Of a stretch of DNA of 6,808 nucleotides, positions 1-6,054 are shown piece after piece; position 1 is the stretch's first letter; each line of letters begins with the position of its first letter. This DNA is from DAOTVS01 sp034436375 (GTDB taxonomy: Bacteria; Chloroflexota; Anaerolineae; SpSt-313). The stretch covers positions 1-6,808 of the forward strand of contig DAOTVS010000133.1 of assembly GCA_034436375.1 (NCBI GenBank), in the 5' to 3' direction. The notes under the pieces were generated by a model. It searched no databases. It had not been told where the DNA came from and worked only from the letters and a program-made list of their open reading frames with translations. The position numbers were made by a program, and so were the translations under genes.

Positions 1-237
1 AACGGGCGGCCCCGGCTGTAGGCAACCCGCCAAATCCCCCCCGAATGGCTCCACTCCGGTCACGTGCGAAGCGCGATGCCCGGATGGGATCCGCGCCCCG
101 ATGGGTAAGTACGGCTGTAGTGCTAAGGTCGCCTTTTTCGGCATGTCCGATGCTTTGCGCCGGTATCTTGGAAGCAAACACCACGAAAAGCAAGCGATGC
201 TCCGCCATGGCGACCTTGCGCATTAGGTTTTACCTCA
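1..237. other. Left-edge region with no confident gene
   Basis: This is the stretch downstream of the acetyltransferase. On the minus strand a frame starts with ATG at 223, 14 nt after the acetyltransferase stop, and stays open to the window edge (about 74 codons, beginning MRKVAMAEHRLLF). A GAGG lies 9 nt before that ATG. The plus strand in the same codon register is also open from the left edge to a TAG at 224-226. Neither product resembles a family I know. Third-position G+C looks lower than in the neighbouring genes, which argues against real coding. A truncated downstream gene is possible but unproven. Confidence 0.2.
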
Positions 238-1227
238 TTACGCTCTACGCCTCTCCATCAGCACCACATCGCGCCACACATCCGCCAGCTGCGCGATGCG
301 CTCGCGCACGCCAACGATGCGAAAGCCGCACTGCTGGTGCAGGCGCAGGCTGGCCTCGTTCTCACGCAGGATGCCAGCCTGGAGGGTCCAAAGCCCCGCC
401 TGCTCAGAAGCCGCTATGAGCGCCTGCAGGAGCGCCGTGCCTACCCCCTGCCTGCGGGCCGCCTCGGCCACGTAGATGCTCACCTCCGCTACCCCGGCGT
501 AGCAGGCGCGGGCTGAGGCGGGGCTCAGGGCTGCCCACCCCACCACGCGGGGCCCCAGACGCGCCACGAGCCGGCCGATGGGCAGGTGCGCCGCATCGAA
601 AGCCTCCCAGGTAGGCGCCTCCGTCTCAAAGGTGGCGTTGCCCGTTGCGATCCCCTCGCGGTAGATCGCCTGCACCGCGGGCCAATCGCCGGGCTCCATG
701 GCCGCCAGTAAGAGGGCAGGGAGCGCTTCGGCGGGGGCAGCGACGGGCGCCAGCGCCAGGCCGCAACGGCGGCAGACCACCTGCAGGAAGGACTCGGCTG
801 CCGGTGCTGGGCCATCGCCATAGTTGAGGTGGGCGGCGGCCATCCACTCACAGAGCATTGTGCGCGGGGTGCCCTCACCGCTGAGGCCCCATTCCAGGGT
901 AAAGTAGCGGGCCAGCGGCGCCTCGCCTGGAGCCGCCGGCTGGAAGACCATGGCCACAAAGTAGGCTTCCGTCACCCGGCCGGGCGCCGGCAGCGAGACC
1001 AGCGCCGCCTGCCCCCCGCCCAGGATGCCCCGCATTTGCAGGCCCAGGCCAACCGGCAACACGAGGTCGCCCGGGGCCTGCCCCTCGCCGGCGCTCTCCC
1101 AGCAGACTTGCACCACCTGCTCGCCATAGACCTGCAGCAAGTCCATAATGCGCGCCGGGTCCTCCAGAAAAGCCTTGCGCAGTACCTGGTGCGCAAAGCG
1201 ATAGTGTTGTGGACGTGCTGCGCCCAT
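238..1227 (-). CDS. Two-domain GNAT acetyltransferase (PAT/bar-like C-terminal domain, unknown N-terminal domain)
   Basis: The product is 329 aa and cytosolic, with no signal peptide or membrane segment. Residues about 170-327 form a GNAT fold of the phosphinothricin / methionine sulfoximine N-acetyltransferase type, which uses acetyl-CoA to acetylate the amine of toxic amino-acid analogues. Visible landmarks are NATFETEAPTW (197-207), AEVSIYV with Glu248 aligning to the catalytic Glu of bar, the acetyl-CoA loop RRQGVG (258-263), LHQQCGF (296-302) and the C-terminal VWRDVVLMER. Typical PAT proteins are about 165-185 aa, so residues 1-169 are an extra domain. It contains RYFTLEW (107-113), MLCEWMAAAHLNYG (124-137) and a CRRC pair (152-155), and I do not recognise it. 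The ATG at 1227 is preferred over an upstream GTG at 1269 because AAGGAG lies 5 nt before it. The gene lies 229 bp after the methyltransferase on the same strand and has no clear promoter of its own. The substrate is inferred only from the family. Confidence 0.9.
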   Translation of the reverse strand: MGAARPQHYRFAHQVLRKAFLEDPARIMDLLQVYGEQVVQVCWESAGEGQAPGDLVLPVGLGLQMRGILGGGQAALVSLPAPGRVTEAYFVAMVFQPAAPGEAPLARYFTLEWGLSGEGTPRTMLCEWMAAAHLNYGDGPAPAAESFLQVVCRRCGLALAPVAAPAEALPALLLAAMEPGDWPAVQAIYREGIATGNATFETEAPTWEAFDAAHLPIGRLVARLGPRVVGWAALSPASARACYAGVAEVSIYVAEAARRQGVGTALLQALIAASEQAGLWTLQAGILRENEASLRLHQQCGFRIVGVRERIAQLADVWRDVVLMERRRA

Positions 1228-1232
1228 GCGCT

Positions 1233-1238
1233 CTCCTT
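1233..1238 (-). promoter_or_regulatory. Ribosome binding site of the acetyltransferase
   Basis: AAGGAG sits 5 nt upstream of the ATG at 1227. It decides the start against the longer frames beginning at 1242 (ATG) and 1269 (GTG), which lack a comparable site. Confidence 0.8.
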
Positions 1239-1306
1239 CCATGCAATGCTCGTCACGGCTGGCGTCCACCAGAACCGCTGCGCACGTCGCCGCCTCGCCG
1301 AGACCC

Positions 1307-1422
1307 TCGTAGTGGCGGGCTTCAGCCGCTCAACCTGATCAAGCGCGCAAAGCGTTGAGCGGCGCTGCTCCAGGTGATAGGTCTGATCAACCGGCTTGAG
1401 CGGCTAAAGCCCCCCACTACGA
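1307..1422. repeat. Imperfect palindromic intergenic repeat (REP/MITE-like)
   Basis: The left arm (1307-1341) begins TCGTAGTGGCGGGCTTCAGC. The reverse complement of the right arm (1384-1422) begins TCGTAGTGGGGGGCTTTAGC. The first 27 positions match at 25, and both arms end in TGATCA after a 4-nt length difference. An alternative internal stem pairs GCCGCTCAAC (1325-1334) with GTTGAGCGGC (1354-1363), a perfect 10-bp helix with a 19-nt loop. It lies wholly between the methyltransferase stop and the acetyltransferase start and contains no ORF. An 8-bp direct repeat, TCGCCGCC, occurs at 1287-1294 and 1425-1432, but its uneven distance from the arms makes it a poor target-site duplication. From memory, similar 'CGTAGTGG..GGCTT.AGCC' palindromes are scattered in Chloroflexota genomes; this is not checked. 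Confidence 0.75.
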
Positions 1423-1456
1423 CATCGCCGCCGGCTTGTATATCCTCCGCATGGCG

Positions 1457-2653
1457 CTACCTGATCGCCTCCAGCACCTTGAACTTGTTATCCTCATACA
1501 GCGGCTGCACCGAGCTGAACATCTCTTCCAGGTAGGGCTCATATCTGATAAAGCGGTTCGCCACCAGGTAGAGCCGCCCCTGCGGCGCGAGCACCCGATG
1601 GCTGCCCACGATAAAGGCGAGCGGCACACTGAAATCGGCGCCGACTCCGGCGTGGAAGGGCAGGTTAGTCACGACCACATCGAACACCTCGCCGGCGAGC
1701 GCCGAGGTAACATCGCTCACGCGGACCTCGGCATTCTGCACCCCATTCAGGCGCAGGGTCTCGCGCGCGGCCTCCACCGCCCGCACATCCGCATCGACCA
1801 GCACAACGCGGCCGCGTTTGGCCCTTTGCGCGGCGGCCAACCCCAGGATGCCGTTGCCACAGCCCAGATCAAGCACGCGATCGCCGGAGCGGATGGGCAT
1901 GGTCTCAAGCAGCGCCGCCGTGCCGGCATCCAGCTCCTGCCAGGAAAAGATCCCCGGCGCCGTCGCCACTGCATAGTCGCGGGCGCCCACCTTCACGCGC
2001 AGCTCCTGCCAGCTCAAAGGCGCGGCCTCCGCTCCAACAGGGCCAGGGCTGGCCTTAACGCCCCGCAACACCCGCGCCCCGTGGCGGTAGAGCACCACCT
2101 CCGTACTGCCAAACACGTCCTCCAGCACCCGCGCATAGCCCTTGATGCCGGCAGTATTGGCGCCCGCCAGGTACACTGCACCGCCCACCTTGAGCAGACG
2201 TCGCGCCTCTGCCAACGCCTGCTGCACCGGCCCGCGCCCCTTGGGCAGATCAATCAGCACGGCGTCGAACTGCGCGCCCGGCAGACCCGTGGTCGTCGCC
2301 AGCAGCTCCACGATCACATTCTGCACCCCGTTCAGCCCGGCCGTGCGCCGCGCCGCCTCGATGGCCACACTGCTGTGATCCACCGCCAGTACACTCCCCC
2401 CGGTCACCTGCTGCGCCGCCACCACCGTCGCCAGGCCGCAGCCGCAGCCCAACACCAGCACCCGCGCCGCGGCGGGCAGCGATATGCCCTCCGCCAAGAC
2501 CTGCTGAGCCGGGTCCACACCCGGCCAACCAGGCAAGCCCATTTTGGCCACCGCGCGGTAGGCCCGCTCGCCAACGGTCACCTCGATCTCTTCATAGCGC
2601 TCATAATCGGAGCGGCGGATGCGCGCAAAGAGGCTATCATAGCGTCCCTTCAT
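1457..2653 (-). CDS. RsmC-like class I SAM-dependent methyltransferase (duplicated domain)
   Basis: The product is 398 aa and cytosolic. It has the duplicated Rossmann architecture of RsmC, the 16S rRNA m2G1207 methyltransferase; E. coli RsmC is 343 aa. The N-terminal copy (about 45-200) keeps a glycine-rich loop, LGCGCG (68-73), but has IDLPKG (134-139) where a catalytic NPP(F/Y) would lie. The C-terminal copy (about 215-398) has PGIFSWQELD, motif I LDLGCGNG (261-268), an acidic residue ending the second strand (VLVDAD) and the catalytic-type TNLPFH (329-334), with Leu in place of the first Pro of NPPFH. The tail VANRFIRYEPYLEEMF...FKVLEA closely resembles that of E. coli RsmC. The ATG at 2653 is chosen because GGAG lies 6 nt upstream; a GTG at 2665 would add 4 residues. 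rRNA guanine N2 methylation is the best guess, but the precise target is unproven and other RNA MTases share this fold. Confidence 0.92.
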   Translation of the reverse strand: MKGRYDSLFARIRRSDYERYEEIEVTVGERAYRAVAKMGLPGWPGVDPAQQVLAEGISLPAAARVLVLGCGCGLATVVAAQQVTGGSVLAVDHSSVAIEAARRTAGLNGVQNVIVELLATTTGLPGAQFDAVLIDLPKGRGPVQQALAEARRLLKVGGAVYLAGANTAGIKGYARVLEDVFGSTEVVLYRHGARVLRGVKASPGPVGAEAAPLSWQELRVKVGARDYAVATAPGIFSWQELDAGTAALLETMPIRSGDRVLDLGCGNGILGLAAAQRAKRGRVVLVDADVRAVEAARETLRLNGVQNAEVRVSDVTSALAGEVFDVVVTNLPFHAGVGADFSVPLAFIVGSHRVLAPQGRLYLVANRFIRYEPYLEEMFSSVQPLYEDNKFKVLEAIR

Positions 2654-2659
2654 GTACTG

Positions 2660-2663
2660 CTCC
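2660..2663 (-). promoter_or_regulatory. Ribosome binding site of the RsmC-like gene
   Basis: GGAG lies 6 nt before the ATG at 2653. The alternative GTG at 2665 overlaps this site and has no purine-rich site of its own, which favours the ATG. Confidence 0.6.
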
Positions 2664-2685
2664 ACTCATTGTTGTCGGCGCTACC

Positions 2686-2714
2686 ATAATAGCACGGCGA
2701 TCCCCCGGCTGCAA
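2686..2714 (-). promoter_or_regulatory. Promoter of the RsmC-like gene
   Basis: On the minus strand, TTGCAG (2714-2709) is followed by a 17-nt spacer and TATTAT (2691-2686). The TGC directly before the -10 makes an extended -10, which can offset the weak -35 (3 of 6 consensus). The expected transcript start near 2679 gives a leader of about 26 nt. Confidence 0.6.
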
Positions 2715-2731
2715 GGCATCTCTTTCTTGGC

Positions 2732-2761
2732 TTGACCGGAGATTGCCCCTTGCGCTACACT
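2732..2761 (+). promoter_or_regulatory. Promoter of the SMR-like / YkoP-like operon
   Basis: TTGACC (2732-2737), an 18-nt spacer and TACACT (2756-2761) make a sigma70-type promoter, with 5 of 6 and 4 of 6 consensus bases. The expected start near 2768 gives a leader of about 30 nt to the ATG at 2798. The in-frame TTG at 2732 is part of this -35 and so is not a translation start. Confidence 0.6.
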
Positions 2762-2797
2762 GAGAGTGCATATTGGGTTCAGCCACGGGGGCACGGC

Positions 2798-3145
2798 ATG
2801 AAGAATGTCTATTGTGCAGCCTTTATTGTGGCCAATCTGGCCGCCATCCTGACCAGCAACGTCGCGCTCAAGCTCTCCGCCGGAGCCAACAACCTGCGCA
2901 CCTTTCTCATCTGGCAGGTCGTGGGCAATCTGACAGGCTTTCTAGGTGTGCTGGCGGGCACGGCCCTGCTGCGCCTGGTGCCACTCAACGTGGGGTTCGG
3001 CATCACGGCCGGGCTCGGGTTTGTGCTGGTGCAGGTGGTCGGCGCCCGCTGGTACCTGCACGAGCCAATCCTGCCGCTGCAATGGATCGGCTCAGCGGTC
3101 GTGGTGCTCGGTGTGATCCTGATCGCTCTTGGGACCAAAAGCTAG
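2798..3145 (+). CDS. SMR/EamA-like four-helix membrane protein
   Basis: The product is 115 aa, the length of a small multidrug resistance (SMR) protein, with four predicted membrane segments at about 4-24, 34-56, 61-83 and 94-112. It aligns with EmrE: LKLS (24-27) to MKFS, LVPLNVGFGITAGLG (60-74) to YIPTGIAYAIWSGVG, and the last helix to LPAIIGMMLICAGVLII. EmrE's proton- and substrate-binding Glu14 falls on Ile17 here, with Asn13 nearby. Tyr60 becomes Phe67 and Trp63 becomes Thr70. Ordinary proton-coupled drug export is therefore unlikely. A role closer to ArnE/ArnF-type lipid-carrier flipping is conceivable. Dual-topology dimers are usual for the family. The ATG at 2798 follows a GGGGG run 6 nt upstream, a mediocre ribosome site. 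It ends 10 nt before the next gene, so the two are probably one operon. Confidence 0.82.
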   Translation: MKNVYCAAFIVANLAAILTSNVALKLSAGANNLRTFLIWQVVGNLTGFLGVLAGTALLRLVPLNVGFGITAGLGFVLVQVVGARWYLHEPILPLQWIGSAVVVLGVILIALGTKS

Positions 3146-3155
3146 AGGAAGAGGG

Positions 3156-3779
3156 ATGAAAGAGCAATCCATCGCCGCAAGCCTGGCGCGGGGCGTCGTG
3201 CGGCGCTTTGACGGCTTTTTGCGCCGCCGCCTGGGCGTGTTCCACTACAGCGAGGACCCGGGCTGCAGGCTGCGCCTCTCGCTCCCCCGCACCCCCTATG
3301 CGGTCCACCTGGCCGACGGCACCGACGTGGCGGCCGGTGACACGGTCGCCAATGTGCACCTGTGGAATGAACGCATGCCGCCCATCCCGGCGGAGGGCGC
3401 CGACCTCCGCTGGGCGCGCGAGTGGCAGCGGGGGATGACCTATTCCTTGCGTTTGCTGGCGGCTTACCTCGACGCTGACCCGCGCTACGCCGCGATACCG
3501 GCCGTCTATGGGCAAATCGGCTTTGCCACCACGCGCGATGCCGATACCGGCTCCCATCTCCTGCGCGCGCTGGGGTTCGAGATGTTCCGCCCACGCGCCA
3601 AAGGGGGGCTCTGGTGGCGCTTTAGCGAGTTCTGGCAGAACGTCTACAGCTATGCCCTGCTGTGGACCTACAACCCCAATAGCCTGCGCGACAAGCCATT
3701 CTCAGCTATCGAGCGGCTGGACTTGTTTATGTCGCGCAACAAGCTGAGGCAGCGGTATGGCGAGAAGCGTGACGCGTGA
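3156..3779 (+). CDS. YkoP-like domain protein of unknown function
   Basis: The product is 207 aa, probably soluble or peripheral, and has no signal peptide. It starts with a basic amphipathic stretch (10-26, ARGVVRRFDGFLRRRLG). The central block LADGTDVAAGDTVANVHLWN (52-71), followed by a WAREWQRGMTYSLRLLAAYL-like helix (86-105), resembles the YkoP-type domain, seen alone or attached to polysaccharide deacetylases; this is recalled from family knowledge and only moderately sure. An aromatic cluster follows at 152-172 (GLWWRFSEFWQNVYSYALLW), then a C-terminal basic helix. No catalytic motif is evident. The ATG at 3156 has AGGAAGAGGG directly upstream and starts 10 nt after the SMR-like stop; the frame is open back to a TTG at 3129 that would overlap that gene. 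Co-transcription suggests a shared envelope-related job, which is inference. Confidence 0.85.
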   Translation: MKEQSIAASLARGVVRRFDGFLRRRLGVFHYSEDPGCRLRLSLPRTPYAVHLADGTDVAAGDTVANVHLWNERMPPIPAEGADLRWAREWQRGMTYSLRLLAAYLDADPRYAAIPAVYGQIGFATTRDADTGSHLLRALGFEMFRPRAKGGLWWRFSEFWQNVYSYALLWTYNPNSLRDKPFSAIERLDLFMSRNKLRQRYGEKRDA

Positions 3780-3786
3780 GCCTGTT

Positions 3787-3833
3787 CCCTCTTCAGCGCT
3801 GCAGGGCCGACGGCCACCCAGTACTGAAGAGGG
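3787..3833. terminator. Hairpin between convergent genes
   Basis: CCCTCTTCAG (3787-3796) and CTGAAGAGGG (3824-3833) form a perfect 10-bp stem. It extends inward by a few pairs after a mismatch, and an inner GGCC-GAC-GGCC hairpin (3805-3815) sits on top. It lies in the 67-bp gap between the YkoP-like stop and the DUF192 stop, where a bidirectional terminator is expected. Neither side carries a T-tract, so it may instead act with Rho, protect RNA 3' ends, or block head-on transcription. Confidence 0.6.
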
Positions 3834-3846
3834 GGCAGGGCGAGGC

Positions 3847-4212
3847 TCAAGGCATGGCCCGGCGCACACACTCGATCTGATCGCCGGGCTGCGTGCCGCT
3901 GGCAGCAAGGGCGCCGGGCGGCAGCTCGATCACATAGCGGGCCTTGGGCGCCACAGGGCCAAAGCGCCAAGCCGGCACCGCCGCGTGGCACTGTAGGGCG
4001 CGGTCGTTGCGGTCCACAAACAGGACATCTATGGGGAAGGCCATAAAGCAGGTATGGATGCTGCTGCAGGGACGGATCAGCAACCCGGAGCCAGCAGCCA
4101 GCTCCCGGCGGCCGATCAAGCCGCGCAACCTGGCCCACCAACTTGCGGCTAGCTCAGCGCGCTCGGCAATCACGGTGTTGCGCGTCCGGTTCTGGATGGT
4201 TACGACGTCCAT
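3847..4212 (-). CDS. DUF192 family protein
   Basis: The product is 121 aa, a normal length for the cytosolic form of this small beta-rich family. The family signature is clear: RLRGLIGRREL (28-38), then GLLIRPCSSIHTCFMAFPID (43-62) leading into VLFVD, and a final VIELPPGALAASG...GDQIEC. Many relatives carry a signal peptide or lipid anchor; this one has none when started at the ATG at 4212. AAGGAGG lies 4 nt upstream of that ATG, so the longer frame reaching 4299 is not used. The molecular function of the family is unknown. The gene converges on the YkoP-like gene and follows the ABC permease by 149 bp, but an intervening promoter suggests independent expression. Confidence 0.92.
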   Translation of the reverse strand: MDVVTIQNRTRNTVIAERAELAASWWARLRGLIGRRELAAGSGLLIRPCSSIHTCFMAFPIDVLFVDRNDRALQCHAAVPAWRFGPVAPKARYVIELPPGALAASGTQPGDQIECVRRAMP

Positions 4213-4216
4213 GCGG

Positions 4217-4223
4217 CCTCCTT
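4217..4223 (-). promoter_or_regulatory. Ribosome binding site of the DUF192 gene
   Basis: AAGGAGG, a full anti-Shine-Dalgarno match, lies 4 nt before the ATG at 4212. It fixes the start and excludes a 29-residue N-terminal extension. Confidence 0.8.
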
Positions 4224-4283
4224 GAATGGGCAAACACGGCAGGCGTTCTGTGAGTGGCCTGGCTGGCTCGAGCCCATGGCCCT

Positions 4284-4312
4284 GTAGTACCACAAGCACT
4301 AGAGTCTGTCAA
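4284..4312 (-). promoter_or_regulatory. Promoter of the DUF192 gene
   Basis: A consensus TTGACA (4312-4307), a 17-nt spacer and TACTAC (4289-4284) lie on the minus strand. The spacer ends in TGG, an extended -10. The -10 itself is weak. Transcription would start near 4277, leaving a leader of about 65 nt that contains the 10-bp palindrome GGCTCGAGCC (4265-4274), a possible operator. Confidence 0.5.
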
Positions 4313-4361
4313 GATGCCCTGCGCTGCAACTCCAACCCATCAAAACCAGTGTGGGAAGCCA

Positions 4362-5111
4362 CTAATCGAGCACCAGGCGCGAGCGCTTGAATCGCGCAGC
4401 GGCGGCAGCCAAGAGTCCCATATCGATGGCCGCGAGCACGGCTGTGAGGATCACCAGTGCAACCGCCCTGTCGGCGGCCCTGAGCGCCACATCCGCTGGC
4501 GCAAGGGCGCCCGTTGCCGGCACGGTGGGGATCAGCGTCAGGCCCAACATGGGCACCAGCCAGAACAGGAGGGTGACGATGCTGAGAGTCTGCACCGCCT
4601 GACGGACGGTAGCCGCGCGCAACGATACCAGCGACCCCACACTCGCCGCCAGCCCCGCAATGAGCAGGCTCAGCACGACGCCGGCCACGGCGACAGACGG
4701 CGGGTAGAGGAGCAGTTGCCCATGGCCATGGACCACGTTTACTACAATCAGCCCGAAGACCTGGCTCACCATGGTCGCCCCCCAGCCATAGGCTACCGCA
4801 GCCAGCACCTTGCCATAGAGGATCGGCCTGTCGGGCATGCGGGTGGAAAGCAACGTTTCCAGTGTGTGCCGCTCCCGCTCGCCGGCAAAGGCATCGGCCA
4901 CCATGCTGTTCACCAGCATCATCGGCACCGAGGCCCAGTAGCCCAGCGCCAGGGGTGAGTTGACCAGGGTGCGCCCCGTCTCCAGGGGCAGAAAGACGGC
5001 AAAAACAAAGATGAGCAACAACTGGTGCTGCACGTTTCCACGCAAGCTGCCGGGGGCGAGCAGGAACTCTTTCCACTCTTTCCAGAAAACAGTCCAGACA
5101 TCGGCAATCAC
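4362..5111 (-). CDS. ABC-2 type transporter permease
   Basis: The product is 249 aa, the membrane subunit of an ABC exporter of the NatB/ABC-2 type. Six membrane segments can be drawn at about 29-43, 55-73, 102-126, 138-163, 172-195 and 214-238. Between the second and third lies the hallmark cytosolic segment FAGERERHTLETLLSTRMP (75-93), followed by ILYGK. The amphipathic N-terminus (VWTVFWKEWKEFLL) fits the coupling helix of this family. The start is the GTG at 5111, with GGAGG 7 nt upstream inside the ATPase gene. The GTGA overlap with the ATPase stop indicates translational coupling and one complex. The substrate cannot be told from sequence; ions, drugs, lipids and peptides are all known for the family. 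No strong terminator follows. Confidence 0.94.
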   Translation of the reverse strand: MIADVWTVFWKEWKEFLLAPGSLRGNVQHQLLLIFVFAVFLPLETGRTLVNSPLALGYWASVPMMLVNSMVADAFAGERERHTLETLLSTRMPDRPILYGKVLAAVAYGWGATMVSQVFGLIVVNVVHGHGQLLLYPPSVAVAGVVLSLLIAGLAASVGSLVSLRAATVRQAVQTLSIVTLLFWLVPMLGLTLIPTVPATGALAPADVALRAADRAVALVILTAVLAAIDMGLLAAAAARFKRSRLVLD

Positions 5112-6046
5112 TGCTTTTCCTCCATCAGGGTCAGGAAGGCTTCTTCCAGGCTGGCCCTGCCCTTGCGCACTTCTTCAATGCTCACGCCCGCATGCACCAG
5201 CTGTGCCACCAGCGGCGCCAATTCGGCCCGGCCATGTAGCTCGATCTGGAGCCGGTCGCGCTGCGCCTCTATGGCCATCACCTCCGGCCGGGCACGCAAG
5301 TTGGTCAGCGCCTCCTCGCTCCAGCCACGGCCCGTGATTTCGGCATGCAGCGAGCCGGCGGCGTTGCGATAGCACAGATCGCCCGGGCTGCCCACGGCCA
5401 GCAGCCTGCCCTGGCGAATGAATCCCACCTGCGCGCAGAGCTTTTCCGCTTCCGCCAGATTGTGTGTCGTGAGGAAGACCGTCGTGCCCTCACTCTTGGC
5501 CAGGCTGCTCAGGTCCTGGTACAGCGCCGCCGCCGCCACTGGGTCCAGCCCGGCTGTCGGCTCGTCCAGAAAGATCACAGGTGGCCGTTGCAAGAGAGCA
5601 CGCGCGACCGCCAGTTTTTGCTTCATGCCGCGGCTCCAGGTGCCGACGGCCTCGTGACGCCGGTCCCAGAGGCCAAAATGCATCAGCAGTTCCCGGCTAC
5701 GCGCCTTTCGTTCTGCAGGCTTGAGGCGCCAAGCGCGGCCGTAGAACTCAAGATTGTCGGCAGCGCTCAGGCGCTCATAAAGGCCCGAGTGCTCCAGCAG
5801 GGCGCCGCACCGCGCCCTAACCTCGGCCCCGCGACGCGTCGGGTCAAAGCCCAGCACCTCCGCTCGGCCGCGCGTCGGCTCCAACAGGCCCAGCAGCAGA
5901 CGAATCGTCGTCGTCTTGCCCGAGCCGTTCGGCCCCAGAAAGCCAAAGACGATCCCCGCCGGCACTTCCAGGTCCAGGCTATCCAGCGCCCGCAGTGGCC
6001 CAAAATCGCGGGTGAGCTCAATCGTGCGAATGGCTAACGCGCTCAC
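5108..6046 (-). CDS. ABC transporter ATP-binding protein
   Basis: The product is 312 aa, the ATPase that powers the adjacent ABC-2 permease, acting as a dimer on the cytosolic face of the membrane. All nucleotide-binding motifs are present in order: Walker A GPNGSGKTT (38-46), a Q-loop region where LLEHSGLYERL replaces the usual Gln, signature WSRGMKQKL (137-144), Walker B VIFLDE (157-162), D-loop GLDP (166-169) and H-loop His195 in TTHN. The WSRGM signature in place of LSGGQ is common in CcmA/NatA-like exporters. After about residue 225 comes a C-terminal extension of about 85 aa ending LEEAFLTLMEEKQ, also typical. The GTG at 6046 is chosen because GGAGG lies 8 nt upstream; an upstream TTG at 6073 would add 9 residues. 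The gene comes first in the operon, and its stop overlaps the permease start by 4 nt. Confidence 0.96.
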   Translation of the reverse strand: MSALAIRTIELTRDFGPLRALDSLDLEVPAGIVFGFLGPNGSGKTTTIRLLLGLLEPTRGRAEVLGFDPTRRGAEVRARCGALLEHSGLYERLSAADNLEFYGRAWRLKPAERKARSRELLMHFGLWDRRHEAVGTWSRGMKQKLAVARALLQRPPVIFLDEPTAGLDPVAAAALYQDLSSLAKSEGTTVFLTTHNLAEAEKLCAQVGFIRQGRLLAVGSPGDLCYRNAAGSLHAEITGRGWSEEALTNLRARPEVMAIEAQRDRLQIELHGRAELAPLVAQLVHAGVSIEEVRKGRASLEEAFLTLMEEKQ

Positions 6047-6054
6047 GCGGTCTT

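Noticed and set aside
829..1338. A 169-codon plus-strand frame antisense to the acetyltransferase N-terminal domain
   Set aside because: Composition is random-looking and it runs into the palindromic repeat. The minus-strand frame is continuous with a real GNAT domain and has a good ribosome site.
1287..1432. TCGCCGCC direct repeats flanking the palindrome as a target-site duplication
   Set aside because: They lie 12 bp from one arm and 2 bp from the other, and the motif is common in G+C-rich DNA.
1436..2689. A 417-codon open frame on the plus strand antisense to the RsmC-like gene
   Set aside because: Its translation is His/Arg/Gln-rich with no domain, as expected from antisense reading of G+C-rich codons. 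The minus strand carries clear methyltransferase motifs, a ribosome site and a promoter.
4341..4361. A small GTGG-CTTC-CCAC hairpin followed by TTTT downstream of the ABC permease, considered as a terminator
   Set aside because: The stem is only 4 bp and the T-run is 4 nt, interrupted from the stem by several bases, so it is too weak to call.
4254..4958. A 234-codon plus-strand frame antisense to the ABC permease
   Set aside because: The product is His/Gln/Arg-rich and featureless, whereas the opposite strand encodes an unmistakable ABC-2 permease.
5345..6037. A 230-codon plus-strand frame antisense to the ABC ATPase
   Set aside because: No recognisable domain, while the minus strand has every ATPase motif in order.
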